64,000 bases of DNA, taken from positions 124,001 through 188,000 of the forward strand of contig JBBRTV010000002.1 in NCBI GenBank assembly GCA_038243995.1, written 5' to 3'. A program made the translations under genes and the position numbers. Position 1 is the first letter of the stretch. The number at the start of each line of letters is the position of its first letter. This stretch comes from Scleromatobacter sp038243995. Its GTDB lineage: Bacteria > Pseudomonadota > Gammaproteobacteria > Burkholderiales > Burkholderiaceae_C. A model generated the notes under the pieces. That model saw nothing but the letters and a program-made list of their open reading frames with translations. It was not told the origin of the DNA and did not search any database. Below, piece after piece: positions 33,065 through 41,596 of this stretch.

Positions 33065-33691
33065 TCAGAGCCGGTCGAGCCCGGTCAGCGCCGCATGCTG
33101 CAGCAGCATGATGGTCTTGCCGTCCCGGATTTCGCCCGTCGCGACCATGTCGAGCGCCTGCGCGAGCGTGAACTCCAGCACCTCGATGTCCTCGCCTTCG
33201 GCGACCTCGCCACCGCCCGCCGTGAGCCGGTCGCGGACAGCGCAGCCGGCGACGAAGAAGTGCAGTTTCTCGGTCACCGAGCCGGGACTCATGTAGGCCT
33301 CGAAGACCTTGCGCGGCGCCGTCACCGCGAAGCCGGTCTCCTCGGCGACCTCGCGCCGGATCGCCGACTCGGGATCATCGCCGTCGAGCAGGCCGGCGCA
33401 GGCCTCGATCAGCATGCCGTCGGCGCATCCGTTCACCCAGGCCGGAAGCCGGAACTGGCGCGTGAGGATCACCGTGCCGCGCGTCGCGTCGAACAGCAGC
33501 AGCACGGCACCGTTGCCGCGATCGCAGGTTTCGCGGCTGAGGACCTGCGTCGAGCCGTCGCGGCGCTGCATCTCGAAGGTCGTCTTCTTCAGCACGTACC
33601 AGTCGTCGGACAGCGTGCGCTCGTCGAGGATGCGGATGGTCGGCGTCGCACCGCGAGTCGTCGCGCCCGACCTGCGCGCGACCCTTGTCAC
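33065..33691 (-). CDS. Nudix hydrolase (NudK/ADP-ribose pyrophosphatase-like), 5' end disturbed
   Basis: The homologous part resembles NudK-type Nudix proteins from TPTIRILDERTLSDDWYVLK onward, with Nudix box GLLDGDDPESAIRREVAEETG (Gly-x5-Glu-x7-Arg-Glu-x2-Glu-Glu). It would hydrolyse nucleoside-diphosphate sugars or ADP-ribose. That homology begins at about base 33646, yet no ATG or GTG lies just upstream where the family normally starts. The nearest usable codon is GTG 33691, inside sequence that reads as DeoR on the other strand. I therefore infer the native start was lost at a rearrangement and the present N-terminus is acquired. Expression is uncertain. Confidence 0.7.
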   Translation of the reverse strand: MTRVARRSGATTRGATPTIRILDERTLSDDWYVLKKTTFEMQRRDGSTQVLSRETCDRGNGAVLLLFDATRGTVILTRQFRLPAWVNGCADGMLIEACAGLLDGDDPESAIRREVAEETGFAVTAPRKVFEAYMSPGSVTEKLHFFVAGCAVRDRLTAGGGEVAEGEDIEVLEFTLAQALDMVATGEIRDGKTIMLLQHAALTGLDRL

Positions 33692-34094
33692 GCACAGCCC
33701 CAACGTCGCGATCGAACTCGCGGCGCATCCGGGCGTCGAGATCATCGTGCTGGGCGGGCGCCTGTTCCGCCACTCGATGGTCAACGTCGGCGCGGCCGTC
33801 ATCGACGCGGCCGCGCGGCCGCGCGCTGATCTCTATTTCATGGGCGTCACCGGCGTGCATCCCGACGCAGGCCTGAGCACGGGCGATGCCGAGGAGGCGG
33901 CGGTCAAGCGCGCGCTGCGCGAACGCGCTGCCGAGACCGGCGTGCTTGCGTCGCCGGAGAAGCTGATGGCGGCGTCGGCGTTCGTCATCGCCCCGCTGGG
34001 CGAGGTTGATCTGCTGGTCGTCCCGCGCGCGACGCCTGCGCGCGGCGCGCGCGCTTTGCGCGCCGGCGGTGTCGAGGTGCGGCGAGCCCCGTAG
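33663..34094 (+). pseudogene. DeoR-family regulator remnant lacking its N-terminal half
   Basis: The frame encodes the C-terminal sensor part of a DeoR regulator: LRATLVTHSPNVAIELAAHP, VEIIVLGGRLF, then PRADLYFMGVTGVHPDAGLST, EEAAVKRALRERAAE and VDLLVV, in the family's normal order. The DNA-binding helix-turn-helix and first ~100 residues are missing. Upstream codons in this frame belong to the antisense of the Nudix gene. The two genes were probably once divergent, and a deletion fused their 5' ends. No start codon or promoter is evident for the remnant. Confidence 0.7.
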
Positions 34095-34115
34095 GCCAGC
34101 GCCGCGCGCCCGCGT

Positions 34116-35771
34116 TCAGGCCGCGACCGGCCGCGCCAGCGGGGGCGCCGCCTGCACGGTCTGCGGCTCGTTGCCCGCGCGTCGCGCGGCCTTGATCATG
34201 TCGGATGCCTTCTCCGCGACCATGATCACCGGGGCATTGGTATTGCCGCCGACGATGCTCGGCATGATGGACGCGTCGACCACGCGGATGCCCTCCAGGC
34301 CGTGGACGCGCAGGTCGGAGGCGACGACGTCCATCTTCCCCGGCCCCATGCGGCAGGTGCCGACGGGGTGGTAGATCGTGTCGGCATGGTTGCGGATGAA
34401 CTCTTCGATCTGCGCGTCGCTGGTGGCGTGCGACGAGCGCGCCATTTCCCGGCCACCGAGGCGGGCGAGCGCAGGCTGGCTCAGGAGCTCGCGCATCAGC
34501 CGGAAGCCGCGGACGAGACGGCGCATGTCGTCCGGATCGCCGAAGAAGTTCGGGTCGATCAGCGGCGCCGAACCCGGATCGCGATCGGCCAGTTTCACCG
34601 TGCCGCGACTCTTCGGTCGCAGCAGGCAGACGTGGCACGAGTAGCCATGGCCGAAGAGGGTCTTGCGCCCGTGGTCGACCAGCTTGGCGAGGACGAAGTG
34701 GAGTTGCAGGTCGGGGATCTTCTCGGACGCCTGGCTGCGGAGGAAGCCGCCCGCTTCGGCGATATTGGAGGTCAGCATGCCGCTGCGCTTGTCGCGCCAC
34801 TCGCCGATCGCCTTCACGATGCGCGCGATGCCGCCGAACGAGATGCCGAAGGTTTCCACCAGCGACGGGGCATCGACGACCTGCACGATGTCGATGTGGT
34901 CGTGGAAGTTCTTGCCGACGCCGGGCAGGTCGTGCACGACACCAATGCCGAGCGCGGCCAGCTCGGCCGCGTCGCCCACGCCGGACAGCATCAGCAGCTG
35001 CGGCGTCTGCAGCGCGCCGGCCGCCAGCAGGACTTCGCGGTTCGCGCCGATCTGCAGCGTCTTGCCGTCCTGGCGCAGCTCGATACCCGTCGCCCGCTTG
35101 CCTTCGAACAGCACGCGCGTCGTCAGGGCATTGGTGAAGACGGTGAGGTTCTTGCGGCCGAGGTTGGGCGTGATGTAGGCCTTGGCCGCGCTGAAACGTT
35201 CGCCGTCCTTGTGCGTGACCTGGTAGGCGCCGACGCCTTCCTGGTCGGCGCCGTTGAAGTCGGCGTTGACCGGATAGCCCGCCTCGCGGCCAGCCTCGGC
35301 GAAGGCGGCCAGGTACTTGCTCGGGCTGCGCAGGTCCATCACGTTCAGCGGGCCGCCCTGGCCGTGGAACTTGTCGGAGTAGCGTTCGTTGTGCTCGGCG
35401 CGGCGGAAGTAGGGGAGGATCTCGTCGTACGACCAGCCCGGGTTGCCTTCTGCCGCCCAGTGGTCGTAATCGGCCTTGTGGCCGCGCGTGTAGACCATGG
35501 CGTTGACCGAACTCGAGCCCCCCATCACCTTGCCGCGCGGCGACCAGCCGACGCGGCCGTTGAGGCCTTTTTGCGGCACCGTGCTGAAGTTCCAGTTCGC
35601 GGAATGCGTCTTCGCGAGCACCGCCAGGCCGGCCGGGCAGTGGATGAGCACGTTCTTGTCGGTCGGGCCCGCCTCGATGAGCGCGACCGATACGTCGGCA
35701 TCCTCGCTCAGCCGCGCCGCCAGCACGCAACCAGCCGAGCCGCCACCCACCACGATGTAGTCGAAGTTCAT
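34116..35771 (-). CDS. GMC-family FAD-dependent alcohol dehydrogenase (AlkJ/BetA-like)
   Basis: 551 residues with the FAD-binding start IVVGGGSAGCVLAARLSE, GMC signature PRGKVMGGSSSVNAM, second signature GALQTPQLLMLSGVG and the C-terminal catalytic HPVGTCRMG (His) region with DASIMP. GMC enzymes of this length oxidise primary alcohols (choline dehydrogenase BetA; alkanol dehydrogenase AlkJ). It lies 66 bases downstream of the alkane hydroxylase gene on the same strand, so the second step of alkane oxidation (alkanol to aldehyde) is the best inference. Confidence 0.88.
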   Translation of the reverse strand: MNFDYIVVGGGSAGCVLAARLSEDADVSVALIEAGPTDKNVLIHCPAGLAVLAKTHSANWNFSTVPQKGLNGRVGWSPRGKVMGGSSSVNAMVYTRGHKADYDHWAAEGNPGWSYDEILPYFRRAEHNERYSDKFHGQGGPLNVMDLRSPSKYLAAFAEAGREAGYPVNADFNGADQEGVGAYQVTHKDGERFSAAKAYITPNLGRKNLTVFTNALTTRVLFEGKRATGIELRQDGKTLQIGANREVLLAAGALQTPQLLMLSGVGDAAELAALGIGVVHDLPGVGKNFHDHIDIVQVVDAPSLVETFGISFGGIARIVKAIGEWRDKRSGMLTSNIAEAGGFLRSQASEKIPDLQLHFVLAKLVDHGRKTLFGHGYSCHVCLLRPKSRGTVKLADRDPGSAPLIDPNFFGDPDDMRRLVRGFRLMRELLSQPALARLGGREMARSSHATSDAQIEEFIRNHADTIYHPVGTCRMGPGKMDVVASDLRVHGLEGIRVVDASIMPSIVGGNTNAPVIMVAEKASDMIKAARRAGNEPQTVQAAPPLARPVAA

Positions 35772-35837
35772 CTTCTTGCTCTCTCTCTTGCAGTCAAACG
35801 ACGGGAATCACGAGGTCTTGGAATCGGTGCGCCGAAC

Positions 35838-37025
35838 TCAGGCTTCAGGCGTCGCCGCCCGCTCGATCAGGCCGTGCCGGCGCATCAGCGCTGCGCGCCG
35901 GCCGGGCGCGAAATTGATGCGCGACGCATCCGAGTGGACCGCCGCGACGAGCCGCCCGTCCATCAGAGCAAACCAGAGCGGCGGAATGTAGGCGGCCGTG
36001 AACATGCCGAAGTAGCCGTTGGGCAGTTGCGGCAGGTCGTCGAAATGGCGCAGCGACTGGTAGCGCCGCGCGGGGTGCGCGTGGTGGTCCGAGTGCCGCT
36101 GCAGGTGGAACACCGCCCAGTTGGAGAACATGTGGTTGCTGTTCCACGAGTGCTGCGGCGCGCAGCGTTCCGGGCGGCCCTGCGCGTCGGCGCGGCGCAG
36201 CAGGCCGTAGTGCTCGATGTAGTTCGCCGTGGTCAGCTGGAAGTTCGCCCATGCCGACGCGAGCACCAGGAAGACGAGCACTTTGGGCCCCAGCCACAGG
36301 CTCAACGCCGTCCACAGCGCGACCGTGATCAGCGCCGGCTGCAGCAGTTCGTTGTGCAGCGACCAGAACGGCAGGCCGTCGACCTGCATGCGGGCACGCT
36401 CGAGCTGCCACGCGCGGACGAACGCGCCGGGCATCTCGCGCAGCACGAAGCGCCAGATCGATTCGCCCATGCGCGACGAGGCGGGATCGGCGGCGGTCGC
36501 GACGTCGCGGTGATGGCCGCGGTTGTGCTCGATGGTGAAGTGGCCGTAGAAGGTCGGCGCGAGCACGATCTTCGCGAGCCAGCGCTCGAGCCTGGGCCGC
36601 TTGTGGCCGAGTTCGTGACCGAGGTTGATGCAGAAGCCGCCGACCATGCCCGTCGTCATCACGACCGCGAGCTGGCCGGCCCAGGTCAGCGGCGTGCGCA
36701 TGCAGAACCATGCGCCGTAGACGAACGCGCCCCACAGCAGGGGCACGAGCGCGTAGGTGACCCGTCGATAGAACGGATCGGCCTCCAGCGCGGGCACGGC
36801 GTCCTCCGGCGGATTGCTGGTGTCGGCGCCGAGCGCGAGGTCGATCAGCGGCGCCGCGACGTAGAGGAATATCACCGGCAGCCACAACATCAGGGTACGC
36901 GGCCACACGTGGTACAGGAAGGGGCCGAGCCCGACCAGGGCCGGCACCAGCAACGACAGGATCCAGGCGGGCCGCTTGCGGTCGCGGTACGCGGCGGCGG
37001 GCGGGAGGGCGGTGGTCAGCGTCAT
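35838..37025 (-). CDS. alkB: Alkane 1-monooxygenase
   Basis: 395 residues, the usual length. All His boxes of the integral-membrane di-iron hydroxylases are present: HELGH (137-141), EHNRGHH (166-172), the NYIEHYGL segment (268-275) and LQRHSDHH (308-315), with about six membrane helices. It hydroxylates the terminal carbon of medium-chain alkanes using rubredoxin as electron donor; no rubredoxin gene is adjacent. Start at ATG 37025 (MTLTTALPP) fits the family; the frame runs on to 37220 without homology. It diverges from an AraC-type regulator. Confidence 0.95.
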   Translation of the reverse strand: MTLTTALPPAAAYRDRKRPAWILSLLVPALVGLGPFLYHVWPRTLMLWLPVIFLYVAAPLIDLALGADTSNPPEDAVPALEADPFYRRVTYALVPLLWGAFVYGAWFCMRTPLTWAGQLAVVMTTGMVGGFCINLGHELGHKRPRLERWLAKIVLAPTFYGHFTIEHNRGHHRDVATAADPASSRMGESIWRFVLREMPGAFVRAWQLERARMQVDGLPFWSLHNELLQPALITVALWTALSLWLGPKVLVFLVLASAWANFQLTTANYIEHYGLLRRADAQGRPERCAPQHSWNSNHMFSNWAVFHLQRHSDHHAHPARRYQSLRHFDDLPQLPNGYFGMFTAAYIPPLWFALMDGRLVAAVHSDASRINFAPGRRAALMRRHGLIERAATPEA

Positions 37026-37280
37026 CGGGCGTGCTCCAGGCTGTGCATTGCGGTGAATTCGCCCTGCGGGCGGTCTTGCCGAGTCGATCCGGGAACTTCC
37101 TGGCCGAGTCTTGCGGGTCGCCAATGGGCGGCGCCCGGCGGGCGGTGCGAAGCGAGTGTGGGCGCGGCTCCCACTCGTCAACACCGATGCGCGCGCCAAC
37201 AAATCGTCATAAAGTGACAAATCCGGCGTCGAATGCCCCGATTCAGGGAAGACACTGACGCCCCCGCACCGTCCAGAGAC

Positions 37281-38330
37281 ATGTCACGCCCCCCTGTCGC
37301 CCATCCGCCGCTGCCGCAGCCGAGCTCGCTCGTGCCGCCGATCTACGCGCGGCTGCTGCGCATGCTGCTGCAGCACGCCGAGGTCGACGGCGACCGCGTG
37401 CTCGCGGCGGCGGGGCTCGACTGGTCGACGCTGGTCACCGACGACCGGCGCCTCGGCCGCGACACCATCGTGCGGCTGGCGGAAGGCGCGATGGCCGCGA
37501 TGCGGCGGCCGTGGCTGGGGCTCGACCTCGGCGGCGGCGCGCCGGTTTCGGCGCACGGGGCACTCGGCTACGCCGCCGTGACGAGCCGCGACCTGCGCGA
37601 GGTGCTGGAGACGATCGCACGCTACGGCACGACCCGCAACGACGCCATGGCCTGGACGTGCAGGGAGTCGCCAGCGGGCATGACGATGGTCGCGGTGGAG
37701 CGCGCCGAACTGGGCGGCGTGCGCGTGTTCGTCATCGACACCGTGCTCGCCGCGGTGCTGCGCATGGTCGAGACGGCCCTCGGGCAGTTGCCCGCCACGA
37801 TGTGCGTCGACCTGCCGATCCCCGCGCCAGCGTGGCGCGACCAGTACCAGCGCTTCGGCCTCGCCGAGGTGCGCTTCGACCAGCCCGTGTTCGCGTTCCA
37901 CGTCGGTCGCGCGGATCTCGACATGCCTTGCATCGGCGCCGATGCGAAGGCGCACTCGACGGCCTGCCGCGAGTGCGAGGAGGCGCTCGCCGAGGTCGGC
38001 GGCGCGACCATGGCGCAGCGCGTCGCGGGACTGCTGGCCGGCGCCGATGGCCGGCATGGCGATGGCTACCCGCGCATGGCCGAGGTCGCGCAGCGCTGCG
38101 GACTCTCCCCGCGCACGCTGATCCGCCGCCTTCACGACGACGGCGCGACCTACCAGCAACTGCTCGATGCCGCGCGCAAGCAGCGCACTCTCTGGCTGCT
38201 GCACCACACGAACGAGGCGGTCGAGGAGATCGCCGCCCGCCTGGGTTATGTGGACACCTCCAACTTCAGCCGCACGGTGCGGCGCTGGTTCGGCGCGACG
38301 CCGCGCGAGTTGCGCGAGGCGCGGCGCTGA
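37281..38330 (+). CDS. AraC-family regulator divergent from alkB
   Basis: 349 residues: an N-terminal arabinose-binding-like domain of the OruR/ArgR group (PF12625 type; YARLLRMLLQHAEVDGDRVLAAAGL) and a C-terminal double helix-turn-helix (EVAQRCGLSPRTLIRRLHDDG... and EEIAARLGYVDTSNFSRTVRRWFGATPRELR). Divergent placement suggests it activates alkB and the GMC gene in response to an alkane or product. An upstream in-frame ATG at 37233 is possible. The 255-base gap holds GTCATAAAGTGAC (37207-37219), a small inverted repeat that is a weak operator candidate. Confidence 0.9.
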   Translation: MSRPPVAHPPLPQPSSLVPPIYARLLRMLLQHAEVDGDRVLAAAGLDWSTLVTDDRRLGRDTIVRLAEGAMAAMRRPWLGLDLGGGAPVSAHGALGYAAVTSRDLREVLETIARYGTTRNDAMAWTCRESPAGMTMVAVERAELGGVRVFVIDTVLAAVLRMVETALGQLPATMCVDLPIPAPAWRDQYQRFGLAEVRFDQPVFAFHVGRADLDMPCIGADAKAHSTACRECEEALAEVGGATMAQRVAGLLAGADGRHGDGYPRMAEVAQRCGLSPRTLIRRLHDDGATYQQLLDAARKQRTLWLLHHTNEAVEEIAARLGYVDTSNFSRTVRRWFGATPRELREARR

Positions 38331-38486
38331 GGGCAGACGCCGGCCCGCGGCGTGCGCGGCAGGCGGCGCCGACCGGCGCGAGGCGGTGCGGTGCGAAGCA
38401 GATGCAGCCAAAATATCATGCTGCACCGCAGCATCCAGACGCTAGACTGGCTGCTCGTCTCCAACGTCTTCGAGGAAGTCCCGTCC

Positions 38487-39266
38487 ATGCGTACTGTCGT
38501 TTTCAACCAGAAGGGCGGCGTCGGCAAGTCGACGATCACGTGCAACCTCGCGGCCATCGGCGCCAGCCAGGGTTTGCGCACGCTGGTGATCGACCTCGAC
38601 CCCCAGGGCAACTCGACGCGCTACCTGCTCGGCGACCTGGCGGACGCCGGCGACGACGAGCCGCTGGCCAACGTCGCGGACTTCTACAACCAGACGCTCA
38701 AGTTCTCGGTACGCAGCCGCCCGACGGCCGAGTTTCTCGTCGAGACGCCGTTCGAGAACCTGCACCTGATGCCGTCGTCGCCGGAGCTCGAGGAACTGCA
38801 CGCCAAGCTCGAGTCGCGCTACAAGGTCTACAAGCTGCGCGATGCACTGGCCGAGATCGCCGACGACTACGACCGCATCTACATCGACACCCCGCCCGCG
38901 ATGAACTTCTACACCCGCTCCGCCTTGATCGCGGCCCAGGGTTGCCTCATCCCGTTCGACTGCGACGACTTTTCCCGCCGCGCGCTCTACACGCTGCTCG
39001 ACAATGTCAAGGAGATCCAGGCCGACCACAACCGCGAGCTTGTCGTGCAGGGCATCGTGGTCAACCAGTTCCAGCCGCGCGCCAACCTGCCGCAGCAACT
39101 CGTGCAGGAGCTGATCGACGAGGGCCTGCCGGTGCTGCAGCCGTATCTGTCGAGTTCGGTCAAGGTCAAGGAATCGCACCAGTTGGCGCGACCGATGATC
39201 CACCTCGACCCGCGCCACAAGCTGACGCAGGAATTCATCGCGCTGCACGAGGCCTTGACGGCCTGA
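38487..39266 (+). CDS. ParA/MinD-like P-loop ATPase
   Basis: 259 residues. Deviant Walker A KGGVGKST (residues 9-16, starting Lys9) opens the protein after MRTVVFNQ, followed by switch I/Walker A' region DLDPQGNSTRYL and Walker B IYIDTPP. Orphan ParA proteins position protein cargo or low-copy DNA. No parB or parS is seen nearby. Homologues of this exact type (FNQKGGVGKSTI start) occur as chromosomal orphans in betaproteobacteria. GAGGAA lies 9 bases before ATG 38487. Confidence 0.9.
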   Translation: MRTVVFNQKGGVGKSTITCNLAAIGASQGLRTLVIDLDPQGNSTRYLLGDLADAGDDEPLANVADFYNQTLKFSVRSRPTAEFLVETPFENLHLMPSSPELEELHAKLESRYKVYKLRDALAEIADDYDRIYIDTPPAMNFYTRSALIAAQGCLIPFDCDDFSRRALYTLLDNVKEIQADHNRELVVQGIVVNQFQPRANLPQQLVQELIDEGLPVLQPYLSSSVKVKESHQLARPMIHLDPRHKLTQEFIALHEALTA

Positions 39267-39312
39267 TGAGGGCCGGCCGCGGCCGCCGCTGGACGACGCG
39301 CGGCTGCGTTGC

Positions 39313-39780
39313 CTACTTGCCGTTGATCGCCAGCAATTCCACCTCGAACTGCAGCGTCGCGTTGGGCGGAATGACGCCGCCGGCGCCGCGCGCGCCATAG
39401 GCGATCGCCGGCGGGCAGGTGAGCTTGGCCTTGCCGCCGACCTTCATCTTCTGCACGCCTTCCGTCCAGCACGGGATGACGCGATTCAGCGGGAACTCGA
39501 TGGGGCCGCCGTTCTTGGCGGAACTGTCGAACTCCTTGCCGTCGAGGAAGGTGCCGCGATAGTTCACCTTGACCTTGTCGGTCGCCGCCGGGCTGGCGCC
39601 GACGCCGTCCGTCAGCGAGCGATAGACCAGGCCGCTCGGGGTGACGCTGGCGCCGGCTTCCTTGGTGGCGGCCGCGACGGCGGCGGCGTCGTCCGCATGC
39701 GCGAACGAGGCGAAGCCGGCGACGAGCGCGGCGAGAGCGGCCAGCAGGGCCGGACGGGCAAGGGTCGAGCGAGAAGTCAT
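39313..39780 (-). CDS. Periplasmic FKBP-type peptidyl-prolyl isomerase
   Basis: 155 residues. Signal peptide (LLAALAALVAGFASFAHA), short linker, then one FKBP domain: VKVNYRGTFLDGKEFDSS, VIPCWTEGVQKMKVGGKAKLTCP split over two strands, IAYGARGAGGVIPPNATLQFEVELLAI. The aromatic pocket residues Tyr, Phe, Trp and Tyr of active FKBPs are present. It assists folding of exported proteins. Convergent with the ParA gene; the gap of 46 bases is GC-rich and palindromic. Confidence 0.9.
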   Translation of the reverse strand: MTSRSTLARPALLAALAALVAGFASFAHADDAAAVAAATKEAGASVTPSGLVYRSLTDGVGASPAATDKVKVNYRGTFLDGKEFDSSAKNGGPIEFPLNRVIPCWTEGVQKMKVGGKAKLTCPPAIAYGARGAGGVIPPNATLQFEVELLAINGK

Positions 39781-40012
39781 CGGTTGCTCCGGGCAATTCT
39801 TGAAAGGTCGCCATCATCGCTTAACTTGCGCCGACCTTGTCCGGGAGGCGCGTGTCGGTCACACACTGACACGTTTACGCTCCGTTCACCGACACGCGGG
39901 CGAGCGCTGCGCCGAGGCCACAGACCGAGGTTGGCCGATGCCGCGCGGCGTTGCGGGCGACCACACTCGTTGTCACCTGCCCGAAGTCCTCAACGCCACA
40001 TCCGAGGCCGTC

Positions 40013-40237
40013 ATGATCGCCACCGAATCGCTTTCCCCCGCATCGCACGCCCGCTACGAACTGCGCTTCCAGTCGCTGTTCCAAAGCGGTCGCGGGCTCA
40101 CGTTTCCCTGCGACCGGGCGGGCGAAGTGCTGTGGGAGACCATGACGGAAGGGGCACGCGCCAGCTTCCGGCGTGCACAGCAGGGCGTGGGGCGCGAGTT
40201 CGCCGCGCCGGCGGTGCAGCTCAGCGACCTGCACTGA
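40013..40237 (+). CDS. Conserved small betaproteobacterial protein, function unknown
   Basis: 74 residues: LSPASHARYELRFQSLFQSG, then GRGLTFPCDRAGEV, a helix and VGREFAAPAVQ. I recognise this layout (RYELRF-SLF-G-FPCD-G-V ... VGREF) as a short hypothetical protein widely distributed in Burkholderiales, of unknown role. The motif FPCD with a single conserved-looking Cys is its most distinctive feature. No membrane helix or signal. The 232 bases upstream show no gene. Confidence 0.65.
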   Translation: MIATESLSPASHARYELRFQSLFQSGRGLTFPCDRAGEVLWETMTEGARASFRRAQQGVGREFAAPAVQLSDLH

Positions 40238-40372
40238 ATTCGCAGGCGTGCCGAGGTCGCCCGCGTCCGGGCGCAGCCGGGCTTCGCGGACGACCCGAAG
40301 CTGCGACGTAAGCGTGGCGTGGCGCGCACGACGGGCCACAATCGGCCTCCCGTCCGCACACCCGGAGGCCAC

Positions 40373-41581
40373 GTGCCCGCATTCGGCCGCTCCCTGCTCA
40401 CCCACTGGTACCTCGACCCCGACTGCACCTACCTGAACCACGGCACGGTCGGCGCGACGCCGCGCGCGGTGCTCGAGGTGCAGCAGGCCTGGCAGCGGCG
40501 CATCGAGACGCAGCCGGCGCGCTTCGTGCTGCGCGACCTGGCAAGCCTGGCGCCGGACGACGCGGCGGAGGCCGCCGGACGCCCTCGGCCGCTGCTGCGG
40601 GCCGCCGCGGACGAGGTCGCCGCGTTCTTCGGCGCGCAGGGGCGCGACCTCGTCTTCGTCGACAACGCCAGCAGCGGCATCAACGCCGTGCTGCGTTCGC
40701 TCAGGCTCGCGGCCGGCGACGAGATCCTGATCCTCGACCAGGCCTACGGCGCGGTCGCCAGGACGGCGGCATTCGTGGCACGCGGCGTCGGCGCGCGCGT
40801 CGTCACCGTGGCCTTGCCGTTCCCGGTCGAGGGCGACGTCACGCCGTCGTACGCGGACGCCGTCGCGCGCGCGATCACGCCGCGCACGCGCATCGCGGTG
40901 CTGGATCACGTCGCGTCCGACACGGCGCTTGTGCTGCCGGTCGCGGCCATGGCGGCGCGCTGTCGCGCCCGCGGCGTGCCGGTGCTGGTCGACGGCGCGC
41001 ATGCGCCCGGCGCGATCGCGCTCGACATCCCGGCGATCGGCGCCGACTGGGTCGTCGGCAACCTGCACAAGTGGGCGTTCGCGCCGCGCGCCTGCGCCAT
41101 CCTGTGGGTCGCGCCGGATCAACGCGACGGCCTGCATCCCGCGGTCATCTCGTGGGGACTGGACAGCGGCCTCGCCCAGGAGTTCGACTGGACGGGCACG
41201 CGCGACCCGTCCCCCTTCCTGGCCGCTCCCGCCGGGCTGGCCTTCATGCGCGACTTCCTGGGGATCGACGCCATGCGAACGTGGAACCACGACCTGGTCT
41301 GGCGCATGGCGCACGAGTTCGCCGCGCGCTGGGGCCGGCACTGGGCGGTGCCGGAATCCATGGTCGGCTGCATGGCGAGCGTGCCGCTGCCCTGGCGAAT
41401 CGACGCGCTCGGCGCCGGTGCTGCGCCGCGGCTGAAGGACTGGCTGTTCTTCGAACGCCGCATCGAGGCGCAGATCCTGGCGATCCACGGGCGCCTGCAC
41501 GTGCGGCTCGCCGCGCAGGTCTACAACGACGAGACCGACTTCGAGCGCCTGGCCGAGGCCATCGACGCGTGGCCGACCTGA
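40373..41581 (+). CDS. Class V aminotransferase-fold PLP enzyme (isopenicillin-N epimerase-like)
   Basis: 402 residues. Fold-I PLP enzyme of the class V branch: YLNHGTVGATPRAVLEVQQAWQ at the N-terminus, cofactor segment DNASSGINAVLRSL, DGAHAPGAIALD (PLP-ring Asp and His) and the Schiff-base lysine in GNLHKWAFAPR. This pattern is that of isopenicillin-N epimerase-like/cysteine desulfurase-like proteins whose bacterial substrates are mostly unknown. Start at GTG 40373 is chosen for GGAGG 4 bases upstream. It is followed 15 bases later by the flavoprotein gene and may act with it. Confidence 0.85.
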   Translation: MPAFGRSLLTHWYLDPDCTYLNHGTVGATPRAVLEVQQAWQRRIETQPARFVLRDLASLAPDDAAEAAGRPRPLLRAAADEVAAFFGAQGRDLVFVDNASSGINAVLRSLRLAAGDEILILDQAYGAVARTAAFVARGVGARVVTVALPFPVEGDVTPSYADAVARAITPRTRIAVLDHVASDTALVLPVAAMAARCRARGVPVLVDGAHAPGAIALDIPAIGADWVVGNLHKWAFAPRACAILWVAPDQRDGLHPAVISWGLDSGLAQEFDWTGTRDPSPFLAAPAGLAFMRDFLGIDAMRTWNHDLVWRMAHEFAARWGRHWAVPESMVGCMASVPLPWRIDALGAGAAPRLKDWLFFERRIEAQILAIHGRLHVRLAAQVYNDETDFERLAEAIDAWPT

Positions 41582-41596
41582 AACGAGGAGCAGCGG

